Shown here: one piece after another, positions 41,558 to 50,471 of the stretch
Layout of the letters: the number at the start of each line of letters is the position of its first letter
How positions within the stretch are numbered: the first letter of the stretch is position 1
NCBI RefSeq assembly: GCF_014651015.1
Contig: NZ_BMWB01000014.1
Span: forward strand, 124,001 to 188,000
Source of the DNA: Streptomyces xantholiticus
GTDB taxonomy: Bacteria; Actinomycetota; Actinomycetes; Streptomycetales; Streptomycetaceae
Length of the DNA: 64,000 bases
Reading direction: 5' to 3'
Program-made: the position numbers and the translations under genes
The notes under the pieces: model-generated
Told to the model about the DNA's origin: nothing
Databases searched by the model: none
What the model saw: the letters and a program-made list of their open reading frames with translations, nothing else

Positions 41558-43024
41558 TCAGTCCTCGACCGTGACGCGGACGGTCCTGACCCCGGGGTCC
41601 GCGCCGTCGGGGATCACCATGCCGGCCTCGACGCCGCTGCGCAGGTACCGCAGTGCCGCCTCGTTCAGCCGTTCACCGGGCAGCGCCGCGGGGATGCCGG
41701 GCGGGTAGGGGGTGAGCATCTCGGCGCTGACGCGGCCCACCGCGTCCTCCAAGGGGACCTGTTCGATCCTGCCGAAGTATGCGTCGCGGGGCAGCATGAC
41801 CTGCTCCAGGCGCAGGTCCGCCGGGACCGGCGCCTCCACGGTGGGCGCCGGTGCGAGCTGCGGCGCGTGGCCCGGCACGTCGCGCAGGGCGGTGAGCAGG
41901 CGGTCCGCGGAGGCCTTGTCGTCGGCATGGGTCAGCTGGACGCTGATGCGCCGGTGGTCGGAGAGGTGGAGGTTCACCCGGTGGTTCTCACGCAGCCAGT
42001 CCGCGATCCGGTAGCCGGTCGTCCCCAGCTCGGTGATGTCGATGATGACCTGCAGGGGATCCAGGTCCGTGGCGCGCCCTGGACCGCAGAAATCGTCCCG
42101 CCCGTGGACGTGCATGCCCTCGATCTCCGCGATGCGGGCGCGGACCTCGTGGGCCAGTGCCAGCGCCTCGTCGTACAGGGACCGGCCGTGCTCGACCATC
42201 TGGCGGCGCCAGCCGTCGAGCGCCGCATAGATCAGCGTGGACGGGCTCGTCGTGCCCAGCAGGTCCTCTCTGCTCTTGAGGACCGTCGGGTCGATCAGGT
42301 CTCCCTGCAGATGGAAGACGGAGCCCTGCTCCAGGCCGGAGCCCATCTTGTGGACCGAGGTCACGCACACGTCCGCCCCGGCGTCCATGGCCCAGGCCGG
42401 CAGGTCCGGGTGGAAGGGCAGATGGGCGCCCCACGCCTCGTCGACGATGAGCGGCACTCCGTGTTCGTGGCAGGTGGCCGCGATGCCGGAGAGATCCGAG
42501 CACGTCCCGTAGGGGGTGGGCGTCGTCACGAGGGCCCCCCTCGCGTCGGGGTGCCGGGCCAGCGCGGCGCGGAAGGCGTCGGCGGAGGGCGGGTGCGCCA
42601 GGCGGCGGTCGGGGTCCCACTGCGGGTCGACCCAGACGGGCCGGATGCCCGCGAGCACCAGCCCGGACACCACGGACTTGTGCGCGTCCCTGCCGACGAT
42701 CAGTTTCTCGTGCGGCCCGGCGACGGCGAGCATGGCCGCCTTGACGGACAGTGAGCTGCCGCAGGTGGAGAAGAAGGTGTGCTCCGCCCCTACGGCGTCA
42801 GCCATCAGTTCCTGGGCCTGCTCGAGGATCCCGTGCGAGGAGGTCCGGTCGTCGAGGCCGCTGACAGCGAGGACGTCGGACCGGAAGACCTCGTCGCCCA
42901 GCACCGCGCGGACCCGGGGGTCCGCGCCGCGGTGCTGCTTGTGTCCGGGCGGGGTGAAGGGGGTCTGGCTCTCCGCGTGGTAGGCGGCCAGCGCTTCCAG
43001 TACGGGCGTCCGTGAGTGGTCCAT
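41558..43024 (-). CDS. Orn/Lys/Arg decarboxylase-family PLP enzyme
   Basis: 488-residue fold-type I PLP decarboxylase of the short (YaaO/SpeA-like) branch. The start FTPPGHKQHRGADP, the PLP phosphate region FFSTCGSSLSVKAAMLAV, PLIVDEAWGAH (cofactor Asp) and the Schiff-base Lys in VCVTSVHKMGSG are present. The C-terminal domain has TPYPPGIPAALPGE. Substrate could be arginine, lysine or ornithine, giving a polyamine; the motifs do not discriminate. ATG 43024 begins the family N-terminus with a poor ribosome site. Divergent from the LLM oxidoreductase gene. Confidence 0.92.
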   Translation of the reverse strand: MDHSRTPVLEALAAYHAESQTPFTPPGHKQHRGADPRVRAVLGDEVFRSDVLAVSGLDDRTSSHGILEQAQELMADAVGAEHTFFSTCGSSLSVKAAMLAVAGPHEKLIVGRDAHKSVVSGLVLAGIRPVWVDPQWDPDRRLAHPPSADAFRAALARHPDARGALVTTPTPYGTCSDLSGIAATCHEHGVPLIVDEAWGAHLPFHPDLPAWAMDAGADVCVTSVHKMGSGLEQGSVFHLQGDLIDPTVLKSREDLLGTTSPSTLIYAALDGWRRQMVEHGRSLYDEALALAHEVRARIAEIEGMHVHGRDDFCGPGRATDLDPLQVIIDITELGTTGYRIADWLRENHRVNLHLSDHRRISVQLTHADDKASADRLLTALRDVPGHAPQLAPAPTVEAPVPADLRLEQVMLPRDAYFGRIEQVPLEDAVGRVSAEMLTPYPPGIPAALPGERLNEAALRYLRSGVEAGMVIPDGADPGVRTVRVTVED

Positions 43025-43140
43025 GGGTTTCCGCTTCCCGGTACGCAGGGACGAAAACGGCACGAGCGCCCGGGGCGGCGGAACGGCCGTTCTCCGATAC
43101 CGGGTTGCCGGCGCCCCGGAAGGACGGGTAGTTGTGCCTC

Positions 43141-44031
43141 ATGACTGTTCTCGGCGCTGTGTTTCGACCTCAATTGCCTCCCGAGCGGTTGCGGGAGGTG
43201 GTCCGTGCGGCTGACGCCGCGGGGTTGGAGGAGCTCTGGCTCTGGGAGGACTGCTTCCTGGAGAGCGGGATCGCGACGGCGGCCGCCGCACTGGCCTGGT
43301 CGGAGCGGCTGCGTGTCGGCGTGGGCCTGCTCCCGGTGCCGTTGCGGAACGTCGCGCTGACGTCGATGGAGGCCGCCACGCTGCACCGGCTGTTCCCCGG
43401 GCGGGTCGCTCTGGGCGTGGGGCACGGGGTCCAGGACTGGATGGGACAGGTCGGTGCGCGTGTCGAGTCGCCTCTGACGCTGCTGCGCGAGCATCTTGCC
43501 GCGATGCGCGCCCTGTTGGGCGGAGAGCGGGTCACGGTGGACGGCCGGTACGTGAAGCTCGAGGACGTCGCCCTCGACTGGCCGCCGACGACGGCGCCTC
43601 CCGTGCTGGCGGGGGCCACCGGGCCGCGTTCGCTGCGGCTGACGGGCGAGGCCGCGGACGGAACGATCCTGGACGCCTCTGTGGCGCCCGACGGAGTACG
43701 GGAGGCCTGCCGGCTCGTCGCCGAGGGGCGGGCGGCAGCCGGACGTACGGGCCGCCACGAGATCGTCGTCTATCTCCACACGGCGACCGGCCCCGGCGCG
43801 GAGGACCGGCTCAGGGGCGAACTGGAGCGCTCCGGCAAGGCGCCCGGCGGCGAACTCGGCGTGGCGGGCGACGCGGGCTCGGTGGCGAAGGCCGTGCAGC
43901 GCCTGGTGGATACGGGCGCGGACACCGTGGTGCTCCAGCCCACGGCCGACGAGCCCGCCCCGGAGGACTTCGTGCGCTTCGTGGCCGAAGAGGTCCGTCC
44001 GCTCGTCCCGCGTGCCTCCGCCCGGACCTGA
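43141..44031 (+). CDS. LLM-class (luciferase-like) F420-dependent oxidoreductase
   Basis: 296-residue TIM-barrel flavin/F420 oxidoreductase. GAVFRPQLPPERLREVVRAA, LWLWEDCFLESGIATAAAAL, RVGVGLLPVPLRNVALTSME, the LFPGRVALGVGHG strand and PPVLAGATGPRSLRLTGEAA match the luciferase-like family. In Streptomyces such proteins mostly use coenzyme F420 (family inference). Substrate unknown. ATG 43141 starts the barrel; upstream codons add only three residues. Convergent with the TetR-VOC operon, with just 6 bases between stops. Confidence 0.9.
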   Translation: MTVLGAVFRPQLPPERLREVVRAADAAGLEELWLWEDCFLESGIATAAAALAWSERLRVGVGLLPVPLRNVALTSMEAATLHRLFPGRVALGVGHGVQDWMGQVGARVESPLTLLREHLAAMRALLGGERVTVDGRYVKLEDVALDWPPTTAPPVLAGATGPRSLRLTGEAADGTILDASVAPDGVREACRLVAEGRAAAGRTGRHEIVVYLHTATGPGAEDRLRGELERSGKAPGGELGVAGDAGSVAKAVQRLVDTGADTVVLQPTADEPAPEDFVRFVAEEVRPLVPRASART

Positions 44032-44037
44032 GGCCGG

Positions 44038-44673
44038 TCAGTGGCGGTGTCCGGAATGGGCGGGCAGCTCGCTCACCCGCACCAGACGGTCGAAGTCGAC
44101 GGCCGCGCCCTGCAACAGCAGGTCGACCAGCGGGCGTGCGGCGCCGCGGCCGGCCGGTGCGCCGCCGAAGAGGGCCCGCTGGTAGACCACCGAGGCCAGG
44201 AGGTCGACCAGCAGGTCCGGATCGACACCGGCCCGAAGGTCGCCACGGTCGACGGCGCGTCGCACCGCGATCGTGGCGGCGTCTCTGCTGGGCCGCACCA
44301 GTGCGTCGATCAGCCGCCGGTGCAGCCCGGTGTCGTGCGCGCAGGCCGCGACCAGGGGGGCGAGGACGCCCGCCGGAAGCCGGTCGAGCAGGGCCTCCCC
44401 GAGCAGGTCGACGCTCTGGGTCAGGTCGCATCGGGTGCAGCCGTGATCCGGCACGGGCGGCATGACCAGGACCGAGGCGAGGGCGTCGATCACCAGACTC
44501 TGGCGGGTGGTCCACCGGCGCCGGATGGACGCCTTGGTCGTGCCGGCCCGGGCCGCGACCGCCTCGAGGGCGAACCCGGCGTACCCGTGCGCGCGCAGCA
44601 CGTCGAGGGTCGCGGCCACCACCGCGGCGTCGATCGCCGGGTCGCGCGGGCGGCCGGCCGCGGCAGGGGTCAC
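44038..44673 (-). CDS. TetR/AcrR family regulator
   Basis: 211-residue TetR regulator with the helix-turn-helix at residues 10-56 (IDAAVVAATLDVLRAHGYAG, FALEAVAARAGTTKASIRRR). C-terminal helices resemble the TetR_C_11 type (VDPDLLVDLLASVVYQRALF). The GTG start overlaps the upstream VOC stop by 4 bases (GTGA), so the two form an operon; the 18-bp perfect palindrome in front of the VOC gene is the obvious candidate operator, implying autoregulation. Confidence 0.92.
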   Translation of the reverse strand: MTPAAAGRPRDPAIDAAVVAATLDVLRAHGYAGFALEAVAARAGTTKASIRRRWTTRQSLVIDALASVLVMPPVPDHGCTRCDLTQSVDLLGEALLDRLPAGVLAPLVAACAHDTGLHRRLIDALVRPSRDAATIAVRRAVDRGDLRAGVDPDLLVDLLASVVYQRALFGGAPAGRGAARPLVDLLLQGAAVDFDRLVRVSELPAHSGHRH

Positions 44674-45056
44674 TGTTCGGCGTCCTGCGGGTACCAGCGC
44701 AGTTCGACCGTGTTGCCGTCGGGGTCCTGGACATAGACGGACTGGGCGTCGCCGCGGGCACCGTAGCGGCCGACGGGACCCTCGAGGACGGTGAACACGC
44801 CGGAGTCGACGACCTCCTGCCAGTCCAGCGGGTCGACGACGAGGCAGATGTGGTCCACGTTGGACTCGCCACGGGGCCGGCTGACGAAGTCGATGATGGT
44901 GGTCGGGTTGATACGCACCGACGGGAACGGGGCCTTCCCGGCCCTCCACTCCTCCACCCGGACGGGCTCGAGACCGAGCGGTCCGCAGTAGAACTCCAGT
45001 GCCCGCTCGACGTCCTGGACATTGAGCACCAGGTGGTCGAAGTCCTTCACTCGCAT
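44670..45056 (-). CDS. VOC family (glyoxalase/dioxygenase-fold) protein
   Basis: 128-residue vicinal-oxygen-chelate protein: VKDFDHLVLNVQDVERALEF (metal His), YCGPLGLEPVRVEEWRAGKA, NVDHICLVVDPLDWQ (second His) and VYVQDPDGNTVELRWYP (metal Glu). With two paired beta-alpha-beta-beta-beta modules and three visible metal ligands it may be a thiol transferase, dioxygenase or glyoxalase-like enzyme. First gene of a two-gene operon with its TetR regulator. ATG with GAGGGGG upstream. Confidence 0.9.
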   Translation of the reverse strand: MRVKDFDHLVLNVQDVERALEFYCGPLGLEPVRVEEWRAGKAPFPSVRINPTTIIDFVSRPRGESNVDHICLVVDPLDWQEVVDSGVFTVLEGPVGRYGARGDAQSVYVQDPDGNTVELRWYPQDAEQ

Positions 45057-45074
45057 GATGTCCCCCTCATTCGA

Positions 45075-45092
45075 ATTCGATCCGGATCGAAT
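45075..45092. promoter_or_regulatory. 18-bp perfect palindrome, likely TetR operator
   Basis: ATTCGATCCGGATCGAAT is a perfect dyad located 19-36 bases upstream of the VOC start. On the minus strand it overlaps or immediately follows a possible -10. Its AT-rich edges stand out from the surroundings. The TetR gene of the same operon is the likely ligand. Confidence 0.75.
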
Positions 45093-45147
45093 CGTAATTG
45101 ACGCAGAGTTATTCGCACAAGCGGGATGAGTGGCGGGATCGAGCTTC

Positions 45148-45172
45148 GTTTAGCCGCTTTTGCGGTGGTTAC
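45148..45172 (+). promoter_or_regulatory. possible SigB-type general stress promoter
   Basis: GTTT (45148-45151), 15 bases, then GGTTAC (45167-45172) resembles the streptomycete SigB pattern GNNTN14-16GGGTAC. It lies 36 bases before the GTG of the PRC-barrel gene, a type often stress-induced in Streptomyces. Confidence 0.5.
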
Positions 45173-45207
45173 ACGGACCGGGGGACGCCGCAGAAGGAGG
45201 AAGAAGA

Positions 45208-45882
45208 GTGATCACCAAAGCACAGATCCGCGATGTGCTCGACCACCCGGTCTACGACGCCGACGGCAACAAGATCGGCAACGCGAACCATGTCTTCCTC
45301 GACGACGCCACCGGCGAACCGGACTGGGTGAGCGTACGGACGGGCCTGTTCGGCAGCAGCGAGTCGTTCGTGCCGATCCGCGACGCCCACATGGTCGAGG
45401 GCCACCTCGAGGTGCCCTACCCGAAGGACAGGATCAAGGACGCGCCGAACGTCGACGTGGACGCCGGTGGTCATCTCTCGGCCGAGGAGGAGCAGCGTCT
45501 GTACCGGCACTACAGCATCGACTGGAACGCCACGTGGAAGGGCGCCAACCAGCCCTCCGAAGGCGGCCGGGACGACTCGGGGACTGCCGGCGCAGGTGCG
45601 GCCGGAGCCGGTGGCGCTGCCGCGGGCACGGCCGATCGGAGCCGTGCCGGGTCCGGTCAGGGCATGGCCGGCGCGACCCCCGCCCACGGGCGTGCGGCGG
45701 AGGCCGGGCCCCGCGGCCGCGATCTGGCGGGCGACGGCCGGGACATGGCGGGCAGGGACCGCCGGGACGACACCGACGTGGCGATGACGGGCTCCGAGGA
45801 GACCATGCACGTCGGCACCGAACGCAACGGGGTCGGCCGCGCACGGCTGCGCAAGTACGTGGCTCCGGAGGAGGAGCAGTAG
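45208..45882 (+). CDS. PRC-barrel domain protein, DUF2382 domain truncated
   Basis: 224-residue protein. The PRC-barrel occupies residues 1-90 (VLDHPVYDADGNKIGNANHV, DWVSVRTGLFGSSESFVPI). A Gly/Ala/Arg-rich low-complexity linker follows. The C-terminus SEETMHVGTERNGVGRARLR KYV matches the opening of the DUF2382 domain, but the frame stops after PEEEQ whereas the domain normally runs about 80 residues further. Family members are stress-associated and of unknown biochemical role. GTG fixed by AGAAGGAGGAAG. A SigB-like promoter lies upstream, and the convergent gene begins 17 bases after the stop. Confidence 0.82.
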   Translation: MITKAQIRDVLDHPVYDADGNKIGNANHVFLDDATGEPDWVSVRTGLFGSSESFVPIRDAHMVEGHLEVPYPKDRIKDAPNVDVDAGGHLSAEEEQRLYRHYSIDWNATWKGANQPSEGGRDDSGTAGAGAAGAGGAAAGTADRSRAGSGQGMAGATPAHGRAAEAGPRGRDLAGDGRDMAGRDRRDDTDVAMTGSEETMHVGTERNGVGRARLRKYVAPEEEQ

Positions 45883-45898
45883 ACCGTTCCGCCGCGCG

Positions 45899-47125
45899 TC
45901 ATGGGTTCGGCGCGGCGGGCAGCGTCCCGGTCCGACGCTCGTGGAGCTGCTCCAGCCGTCGCTGGAGCAACTGGAGCGCGCCCCGCTGCCGGCCGGGCAC
46001 CCGGCGCCGCAACACGACCAGAGCAGGGGCCAGTTGCATGGCGCGGCCGGTGTCCCTGATCTGCTCCCACTGGTGGTGGGCCCGGTCCACGGCCGCCTCG
46101 ACATCCGGATCGTCCGCGGTCTGCTGCCGTCCCAGGCGCACCTCTGCGGCGGTCATCCACAACTCGCAGCTGCGGGCGGGGTCCTGCGCGAGACGCGCCA
46201 GATCCGCCCGTACCTCCAGCCAGTGCAGGACCTGGACCGAGCCGGGTCCATGGGTGCGCAGCGCCTCGTTCTCCTGTGCCGAGGCGGCGGCGGCCGCCTC
46301 GGCATGGCGTCCGGCCCGTGCGGCCGCGAGGATCGCCGGGTGCGGGTCGCTCGGAGGCGGCTCGGTCCCCGATGCCGGCGGCGGCGCGGCCGGGCCCGCG
46401 GGGACAGGGACGGGGAGGGGCAGCGGTCCGGGTGTGCGGACCGCGGCGGCGTCGACACCGAACAGCAGTGCGCCGTCCTGGCCGTACTCGGAGGCGGCCT
46501 GGGCAGCGGCCTGTTCATGCAGTTGAGGCAGCGGCGGACGCGCCCCGCTGCGCCAGATGGCGGCGACAGCCTTCAGATGGACGGGAACGGCGACGCACCG
46601 GCGCCCGCCTGGTGCCGGGGCGATGCGCCCGTACATCCGGGTGCCGTCGCCGAGGCCTATATGACCGCCGGTGACCTGCTGCCAGGCTTCCGCGTCGGCG
46701 ACGAGGTCGAGGACCACCGTGGTGGTGCCCGGGCGCCGGGCCTTCATCTCCCCGGCCAGCCAGTGCCAGGGCAGGCCCGTATAGCGCAGCGTCGACGGGA
46801 CCGTGCGGGCGAGGGCCAGGTGCAGGAGGCGTTGCTTGCGGTCCACGTGCAACTGCCCCGCGAGATAGAGGTGCAGCGGTCCCGGCGCGGCCGCCGCGGC
46901 ACGGATACGGGTGAGGACCGTCTGTGGATCGAGCGGGTCGGCGAGCTCGATCACCGTGGCCGCGGCGGCGCCTGACGTACCGGCGAGGATGTCCGCCGGC
47001 ACGGCCGCGAGCGCGGGCAGCACCGACGCCGCGTCGATCAGACGCCCCTTGCCGGCCGGGGCGGCCGCGAGGAGCAGCGCGGTCCCCGGTGCCGGATTGT
47101 TCCGGTTCTCCCCTGTGATCAGCAC
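45899..47125 (-). CDS. hypothetical protein with degenerate caspase-like domain and helical repeats
   Basis: 408-residue protein without confident family match. The N-terminal 170 residues alternate strands and helices in caspase-hemoglobinase order. GPLHLYLAGQLHVD sits where caspases have the catalytic His (YxxGHG), and TTTVVLDLVADAEAW where they have the catalytic Cys (DxC); both catalytic residues appear replaced. After a Pro-rich hinge (about 255-290) come helical repeats (ILAAARAGRHAEAAAAASAQ, CELWMTAAEVRLGRQQ) resembling TPRs. GTG 47125 is the start, with a weak ribosome site. The caspase comparison is inference from motif order only. Confidence 0.6.
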   Translation of the reverse strand: MLITGENRNNPAPGTALLLAAAPAGKGRLIDAASVLPALAAVPADILAGTSGAAAATVIELADPLDPQTVLTRIRAAAAAPGPLHLYLAGQLHVDRKQRLLHLALARTVPSTLRYTGLPWHWLAGEMKARRPGTTTVVLDLVADAEAWQQVTGGHIGLGDGTRMYGRIAPAPGGRRCVAVPVHLKAVAAIWRSGARPPLPQLHEQAAAQAASEYGQDGALLFGVDAAAVRTPGPLPLPVPVPAGPAAPPPASGTEPPPSDPHPAILAAARAGRHAEAAAAASAQENEALRTHGPGSVQVLHWLEVRADLARLAQDPARSCELWMTAAEVRLGRQQTADDPDVEAAVDRAHHQWEQIRDTGRAMQLAPALVVLRRRVPGRQRGALQLLQRRLEQLHERRTGTLPAAPNP

Positions 47126-47449
47126 ATCAGCACCGTACCCGGTCCGGCGAACCGGGCCGGACGGCCGTCGTGAGGCCGCAGGTACGAGGCGCCCCGGCGT
47201 GGTCCGGCGGGAGCAACCCTCCTGAGGGTGGGGGGCTTTGCGCGCGCTTCGGGCCGGTCGGGGACCCCGTGTCTCGCCGCGCACCTCGGCGGGATCCTGC
47301 GGATCTGGCCACCCCGGGCTGTTGAAGCAGGTCCCGGCCGCCGCGGCGGCCGGTCGCACCGGGTGCGACCGGCCCGGCCATGAGTGCCGTGGGGCCGTGG
47401 TGGCCCTGAGACCGTGCCGGCCGTCGGGCCTTGGTGGCGTCGCGCTTCG
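47126..47449. other. 324-base intergenic region
   Basis: Between the start of the caspase-like gene and the end of the leftward protease gene. Rich in GC hairpins (for example around 47340-47430), so probably contains the terminator of the protease gene and the promoter of the next; no protein-coding frame is convincing. Confidence 0.45.
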
Positions 47450-48592
47450 TCAGGCCGTGTGCAGACGCAGCCCGTAGCGGCCCAGGATCTCGTTGACCGG
47501 CTGGTGCCAGGTCTGTCCGCCGCTGCCGCAGTTGCCCCAGCCGCCGGAGGTGACGCCCTGCGCCTGGTCGCCGCTGATGAACGAGCCGCCCGAGTCACCC
47601 GGTTCGGCGCAGACGCTCGTCTTCGTCATCTGATGGACGGCGCCCTGGCTGTAGTTGACCGTCTCGTTCTTGGCGAGAACGGTGCCGCAGTGCCAGTGGG
47701 TCGTGGAACCCGAGCGACAGACGGAGGCTCCGACCGGAGCCTCGGCCGAGCCGCGGACCAACTGGTCGGGGACGGTCCCCCAGCCGAGGACCACGGGCAC
47801 CGTCCACCACCCGCTGCCGACGCTGACCCAGGCGTAGTCGTCACCGGGGAACGACGACCCCTGGAAGGTGCCGATGTGCGAGCCGTCCCAGCCGCGCACA
47901 GCGGCTCCCGGCCGACCGCAGTGACCGGCCGTCACGAAGCCCCCGTGCACGGAGAACCCGATGGAGCAGCGGACGTTGCCGGTGTAGTACGGGTCGCCGC
48001 CGACGGTTCCCGCAGCGAACGGCTCCGGTGCCTGCGCGGTCTCCTTCACCGTGATCGGGCCGGTGTCCCTCGCCCGGTCGAGAAAGACCTGGACATCGTT
48101 GTCAGCCCGTTCGGAGGCGACCACGTCCACGACGACCCGGTTCGCCTCGGGGTCGACGTGCCAACCGGCCACGCCGGCGGGCGCCTTCAGTCGGTCGATC
48201 TCACGCTTGACCGAGTCGAGCTGCTCCGCGGTGCGGGACACCAGTCGCACATCGGCGCCCGTCGCCCGTACGGCAGCCGTCCGATCCGGCTCGGTGACGG
48301 CCACGGTCAGCCTGCCGGTGCCGGCGTCGAACCAGGAGCCGCCGTAGGCGTCCCCGGCGGCGCGCTGCGCTTTTCCTTCGACGGCGGCGGCGCTCTTCTC
48401 CGCCGCGAGACGGGCCTTGGCCCCGGCCGCGTCGAGACCGAGGTCGCGCTGCATGGCCGCGAGCAGGCCGGTGGAGAGCTGCGGTTCGGGGGCGGATGCG
48501 GAGGCGACGGCGGGGCCGGCGCCGACCGCGGCCCACGAGCCCAGGACGAGGAGTGCGGACAGGCCCGTGCGTATGACTGTCGTGCGTCTCAA
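47450..48592 (-). CDS. secreted S1 serine protease, streptogrisin type
   Basis: 380-residue preproprotease. Signal peptide at residues 1-31 (MRRTTVIRTGLSALLVLGSW then AAVGAGPAVA). The alpha-lytic-protease prodomain follows (LLAAMQRDLGLDAAGAKARL), and the mature chymotrypsin-fold domain starts near residue 190. The catalytic triad is His in FVTAGHCG, Asp in PGDDYAWV and Ser in EPGDSGGS, with disulphide Cys pairs around them. TTG 48592 is used because AAAGG lies upstream and the signal peptide begins there. Extracellular protein degradation; no operon partner. Confidence 0.92.
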   Translation of the reverse strand: MRRTTVIRTGLSALLVLGSWAAVGAGPAVASASAPEPQLSTGLLAAMQRDLGLDAAGAKARLAAEKSAAAVEGKAQRAAGDAYGGSWFDAGTGRLTVAVTEPDRTAAVRATGADVRLVSRTAEQLDSVKREIDRLKAPAGVAGWHVDPEANRVVVDVVASERADNDVQVFLDRARDTGPITVKETAQAPEPFAAGTVGGDPYYTGNVRCSIGFSVHGGFVTAGHCGRPGAAVRGWDGSHIGTFQGSSFPGDDYAWVSVGSGWWTVPVVLGWGTVPDQLVRGSAEAPVGASVCRSGSTTHWHCGTVLAKNETVNYSQGAVHQMTKTSVCAEPGDSGGSFISGDQAQGVTSGGWGNCGSGGQTWHQPVNEILGRYGLRLHTA

Positions 48593-48809
48593 GGCGTTGA
48601 CCTTTCGGTTGTTCCAGCAACGTGGGGGATGGAACAGGGGCCGCACCGAGAGCGCTCTCAGATGCGCCCGGGGCGGAGCGTAACCGAACCGCCGAGTCAG
48701 GTCCATGCCAAGTACGGCCCTGCGCCGGAGTTGTCCTGATCGCGTCGGGAACCGGCCGTGAAGAAAATGTGTCTGTGCCCGTGACAGCGCCAGGGCGGGG
48801 GGGAACGCG

Positions 48810-50471
48810 ATGAACACCTGGTCGGTGCCCGGGTACACGGAATCCCGGGAGCTCGGTTCCGGTGGCTGCGGGCGTGTCGTGCTCGCCGTCCACGACGCCA
48901 CCGGCGTGCCGGTGGCCGTGAAGTATCTGAGCGAGCGGCTGCGCGCGGACACCGGTTTCGTACGGGACTTCCGCGCGGAGGCCCAACTGCTGGGCGGCCT
49001 CGACTCGCCGTACGTGGTGCGGCTCTACGAGTACGTCGAGGCTCCGCAGGGCGCCGCCATCGTGATGGAGCTGGTCGACGGGCTCGCGCTGCGCGCCCTG
49101 TTGCTGCGGGAGGGCGCCACGGGGCCGGAGGCGGCGCTGGCGGTGCTGAAGGGCTCACTGCTGGGGCTTGCCGCCGCTCACGGCGCGGGTGTGGTGCACC
49201 GGGACTACAAGCCCGAGAACGTCCTGGTCGCTGCGGACGGCTCGTCCAAACTCGTCGACTTCGGCATCGCCGCGGGCGGGGGCACCACGCCGGGGGTGGC
49301 GGGCACACCCGCCTACATGGCCCCCGAGCAATGGCAGGGCGGGCCCGCGTCTCCCGCGGCCGACGTGTACGCGGCCACCGCGACGTTCTACGAATGTCTG
49401 ACGGGCCACAAGCCGTTCCGCGGCGAGAACATCGCCGAGCTGGCGCTCCAGCACATCGAGGCGCCCGTCCCCGAGGACGACACGCCCGAGCCCGTACGGC
49501 CCCTGATCCGGCGCGGACTCGCCAAGTCCCCGGGCCGGCGGCCGGCGAACGCGGCGGCGTTCGTGGCCGAACTCGAGGAGATCGCGGGAGCGGCCTACGG
49601 CACCGACTGGGAGGAGCGCGGCCGGCGCAAGCTGGCGGCGCTGGCCGCACTGCTGCCGCTGCTGTTCCCTTCGGGAGGCCGGACCCCTGGGACGGCGGAC
49701 GCCGCAACGACCACGATCGGCACGGGCGGAGGCACCGGGGCCGGCGTCGGCACCGGGGCCCGGCTCGCCGGATGGCTGCCGCCGGCACTGCGCAAGGCGC
49801 TCGCGGGGGCAGCCGCGCTGGCCGTCGCGGCCGTGGTCGCCGTCACCGCCCAGGCGGGTGAGGACACATCGCCGGGTGCGACCGCGCAGGCCCTCGCGAC
49901 GACCAGCGCGATGCCGTCCCCGGGCGGCTCTCCGTCCCCCGGCGCAGGCGCGACCACCGGCCCGCCGGCGCCTGCCCCTTCGCCGGCCGGCACCACTGCC
50001 CCGCCCTCGCCGGGTGCGTCCGTCGGGCCGGCCACCGAACCGCCCGCGCCCCCGTCGGACCTGCCCGCCGGCCCGACGGTGTCCACGCAGCCGGTGGAGC
50101 CGTCGGCCGACCCGGTCGTCAGCCCGCCGCCGACGGTCGTTCCCGTGCGGGTGAAGTCCGTCTCGGTCACCGCCTTCCGGCAGACCGGTGCGGCAACCGC
50201 CGCCGCCACCGTCGAGGTCGTGACGGACGGAACGGGGCCGGTGACGATCGCCGCCTCGTGGTCCACCAGCAACGTGAAGGGCGAACCGGGGACCGTGGAA
50301 AGCACCCGGTCGTTCGAGCGGAGCGGAGCCACCCGATACACCCTCGACCTGGACCACGCCTTCCAGGGCACGGGCTGCTACTGGGCTGTCGCGGCGAGCA
50401 CCGATCCGGCCGCGGCAAGCGGCAGTTCCACCCAGCAACTGCTGACCAGGAAGGGGTGCCCGGTCCTGTGA
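48810..50471 (+). CDS. membrane Ser/Thr protein kinase with extracellular beta domain
   Basis: 553-residue Hanks-type kinase. Gly loop ELGSGGCGRVVLAV, Lys in VAVKYL, catalytic VVHRDYKPENVL, DFGIA and GTPAYMAPEQ are intact in residues 10-265. A transmembrane helix lies near 330-348 (AGAAALAVAAVVAVTAQAG), then a long Pro/Ser/Thr-rich linker, then an extracellular domain (VKSVSVTAFRQTGAATAAAT ... GCPVL) of Ig-like character with two Cys. The stop overlaps the next GTG by 4 bases, and the partner encodes a related extracellular domain, so they probably sense the same signal. Confidence 0.92.
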   Translation: MNTWSVPGYTESRELGSGGCGRVVLAVHDATGVPVAVKYLSERLRADTGFVRDFRAEAQLLGGLDSPYVVRLYEYVEAPQGAAIVMELVDGLALRALLLREGATGPEAALAVLKGSLLGLAAAHGAGVVHRDYKPENVLVAADGSSKLVDFGIAAGGGTTPGVAGTPAYMAPEQWQGGPASPAADVYAATATFYECLTGHKPFRGENIAELALQHIEAPVPEDDTPEPVRPLIRRGLAKSPGRRPANAAAFVAELEEIAGAAYGTDWEERGRRKLAALAALLPLLFPSGGRTPGTADAATTTIGTGGGTGAGVGTGARLAGWLPPALRKALAGAAALAVAAVVAVTAQAGEDTSPGATAQALATTSAMPSPGGSPSPGAGATTGPPAPAPSPAGTTAPPSPGASVGPATEPPAPPSDLPAGPTVSTQPVEPSADPVVSPPPTVVPVRVKSVSVTAFRQTGAATAAATVEVVTDGTGPVTIAASWSTSNVKGEPGTVESTRSFERSGATRYTLDLDHAFQGTGCYWAVAASTDPAAASGSSTQQLLTRKGCPVL

